A DNA stretch of 31,382 nt from Bordetella parapertussis (GTDB lineage: Bacteria; Pseudomonadota; Gammaproteobacteria; Burkholderiales; SG8-41), in assembly GCA_945870465.1 (NCBI GenBank), contig CAMBSS010000028.1, positions 1 through 31,382 on the forward strand, read 5' to 3'. Shown here piece after piece: positions 30,738 to 31,382 of this stretch (its first letter is position 1; every line of letters begins with the position of its first letter). Made by a program: the position numbers and the translations under genes. The notes under the pieces are model-generated. The model searched no databases. It was not told the DNA's origin and saw only the letters and a program-made list of their open reading frames with translations.

Positions 30738-31352
30738 ATGCCTAAAATTGCGCCTAAGCCGGAAAATCTTGCGCCTCTTGTCCATGCCGTCCGCGGCGAA
30801 AGGGTATTGCTGGATGTGGATCTTGCCGCGCTGTACGGAGTAGAAGCGCGTGCGCTGAACCAGGCGGTCGCCCGCAATCGCAATCGGTTCCCGGAGGATT
30901 TCATGTTCCGGATCACGTCCGAGGAGTGGGACAGTTTGAAGTCGCAATCTGCGACCTCATCCAAAGCGATTGATCGGAACTCATCACAAACTGTGATGAG
31001 TTCGCGTAAGCATCGTGGACTGAGCTATCGCCCTTACGCTTTCACCGAACAGGGTATAGCCATGCTTTCCAGCGTGCTGCGTTCGCCGCGCGCCGTCGAG
31101 GTAAACATCGCCATTATGCGCACCTTTGTCCAGTTGCGCCGTCTGATGGATTCGAACCGCAACCTTGCGCGGAAGATCGAAGCCATGGAGAAGAAATACG
31201 ATGAACAGTTCGCGGTTGTGTTCAACGCCATCACGCCAGTCTCTTCGACATGGTACGCATGCAGGATGAACTATCGCGCCTGTTTGGGCGCAAGGTTGAT
31301 CTCGCCACCTCCGCAGTGCTCGAGAATCCCTATCGCCGGCGCACGATTCTGA
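30738..31352 (+). CDS. ORF6N (KilA-N-like) domain protein with replaced C-terminus
   Basis: DNA-binding-type protein of 204 aa. VRGERVLLDVDLAALYGVEA, RALNQAVARNRNRFPEDFMF and RPYAFTEQGIAMLSSVLRS, then SPRAVEVNIAIMRTFVQLRR form the ORF6N domain (about 15-130), followed by a coiled-coil (NLARKIEAMEKKYDEQFAVV). These genes are common in phage-related and chromosomal islands. Normal homologues continue after F-N-A-I with a short conserved tail; here residues 166-204 (from about 31232) are unrelated because the frame runs over the remnant of a nucleotidyltransferase gene in another frame. The domain itself is intact, so it may still bind DNA. AGG lies shortly before the ATG. Confidence 0.82.
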   Translation: MPKIAPKPENLAPLVHAVRGERVLLDVDLAALYGVEARALNQAVARNRNRFPEDFMFRITSEEWDSLKSQSATSSKAIDRNSSQTVMSSRKHRGLSYRPYAFTEQGIAMLSSVLRSPRAVEVNIAIMRTFVQLRRLMDSNRNLARKIEAMEKKYDEQFAVVFNAITPVSSTWYACRMNYRACLGARLISPPPQCSRIPIAGARF

Positions 31353-31381
31353 AAGACTTGCGGGAGCTTTATGCGGGCTGA
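31232..31381 (+). pseudogene. C-terminal remnant of an MNT-type nucleotidyltransferase
   Basis: In a different frame from the ORF6N gene, 31232-31381 encodes HASLFDMVRMQDELSRLFGR, then KVDLATSAVL, ENPYRRRTIL and KDLRELYAG followed by TGA. This is the typical end of MNT/MntA nucleotidyltransferases (L-F-D-x-x-R-x-x-x-E-L-S-x-L-x-G-R-x-V-D-L...Y-A), but there is no start codon, G-S...DxD core or upstream part. I infer that a deletion joined the 3' end of the ORF6N gene to this tail. A HEPN partner, if present, would be right of the window. Confidence 0.7.
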
Positions 31382-31382
31382 G

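Overview
GC-rich chromosomal DNA with closely packed genes, most likely from an uncultured betaproteobacterium (Burkholderiales-like). The main evidence is six Bug-type (TctC-like) periplasmic solute-binding proteins in 31 kb, a family strongly expanded in that group. They sit beside the usual partner catabolic genes: MmgE/PrpD, SDR, enolase-superfamily, TauD/PhyH and class III aminotransferase. No rRNA, tRNA, CRISPR array or transposase gene was seen.

Layout. 1-4.9 kb (minus strand): the end of an EamA-type exporter, a D-aminoacylase with a complete metal-ligand set, one Bug protein, pdxH and an NnrU-family membrane protein. 4.9-10.8 kb (minus): a 983-aa secreted VIT/vWA/TPR/DUF2135 protein, a PhyH-family dioxygenase, and a translationally coupled pair of a diguanylate cyclase and a small membrane-anchored periplasmic protein. 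11-15 kb: a 49-aa basic protein, RlmJ with an altered catalytic motif, a small secreted protein, a PIN-domain protein, a DUF6498 membrane protein and a TauD-family dioxygenase. 15-18.5 kb: a MESH1-like alarmone hydrolase, a class III aminotransferase, a lipoprotein and a degenerate nucleotidyltransferase. 18.4-18.7 kb: a MITE-like element with 29-bp terminal inverted repeats. 18.7-30.6 kb (plus): a catabolic/uptake region, PrpD-Bug-Bug, Bug, SDR-Bug, MR/MLE-DUF1932 dehydrogenase, orphan antidote, Bug, PrpD. 30.7-31.4 kb: an ORF6N-domain gene whose 3' end is fused out of frame to the tail of a lost MNT nucleotidyltransferase.

The most unusual structure is a family of seven long, imperfectly palindromic intergenic repeats (about 110-195 bp). 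They share ends resembling TAGAAnnnnTCTCAAAAA and GGCGGTT/CCGCAGAT-type arms. Six of the seven lie within 15 bp of a stop codon, and in three copies the repeat end supplies the stop codon or overlaps it. Four copies carry an extra ~29-bp hairpin module. These repeats explain almost every gap in the window larger than 150 bp.

Functionally, the plus-strand block looks like several small catabolic modules for organic acids: a periplasmic binding protein plus one or two enzymes each. No TctA/TctB membrane genes are present, so the binding proteins would have to use permeases encoded elsewhere or act as sensors. Substrates cannot be named from sequence alone.
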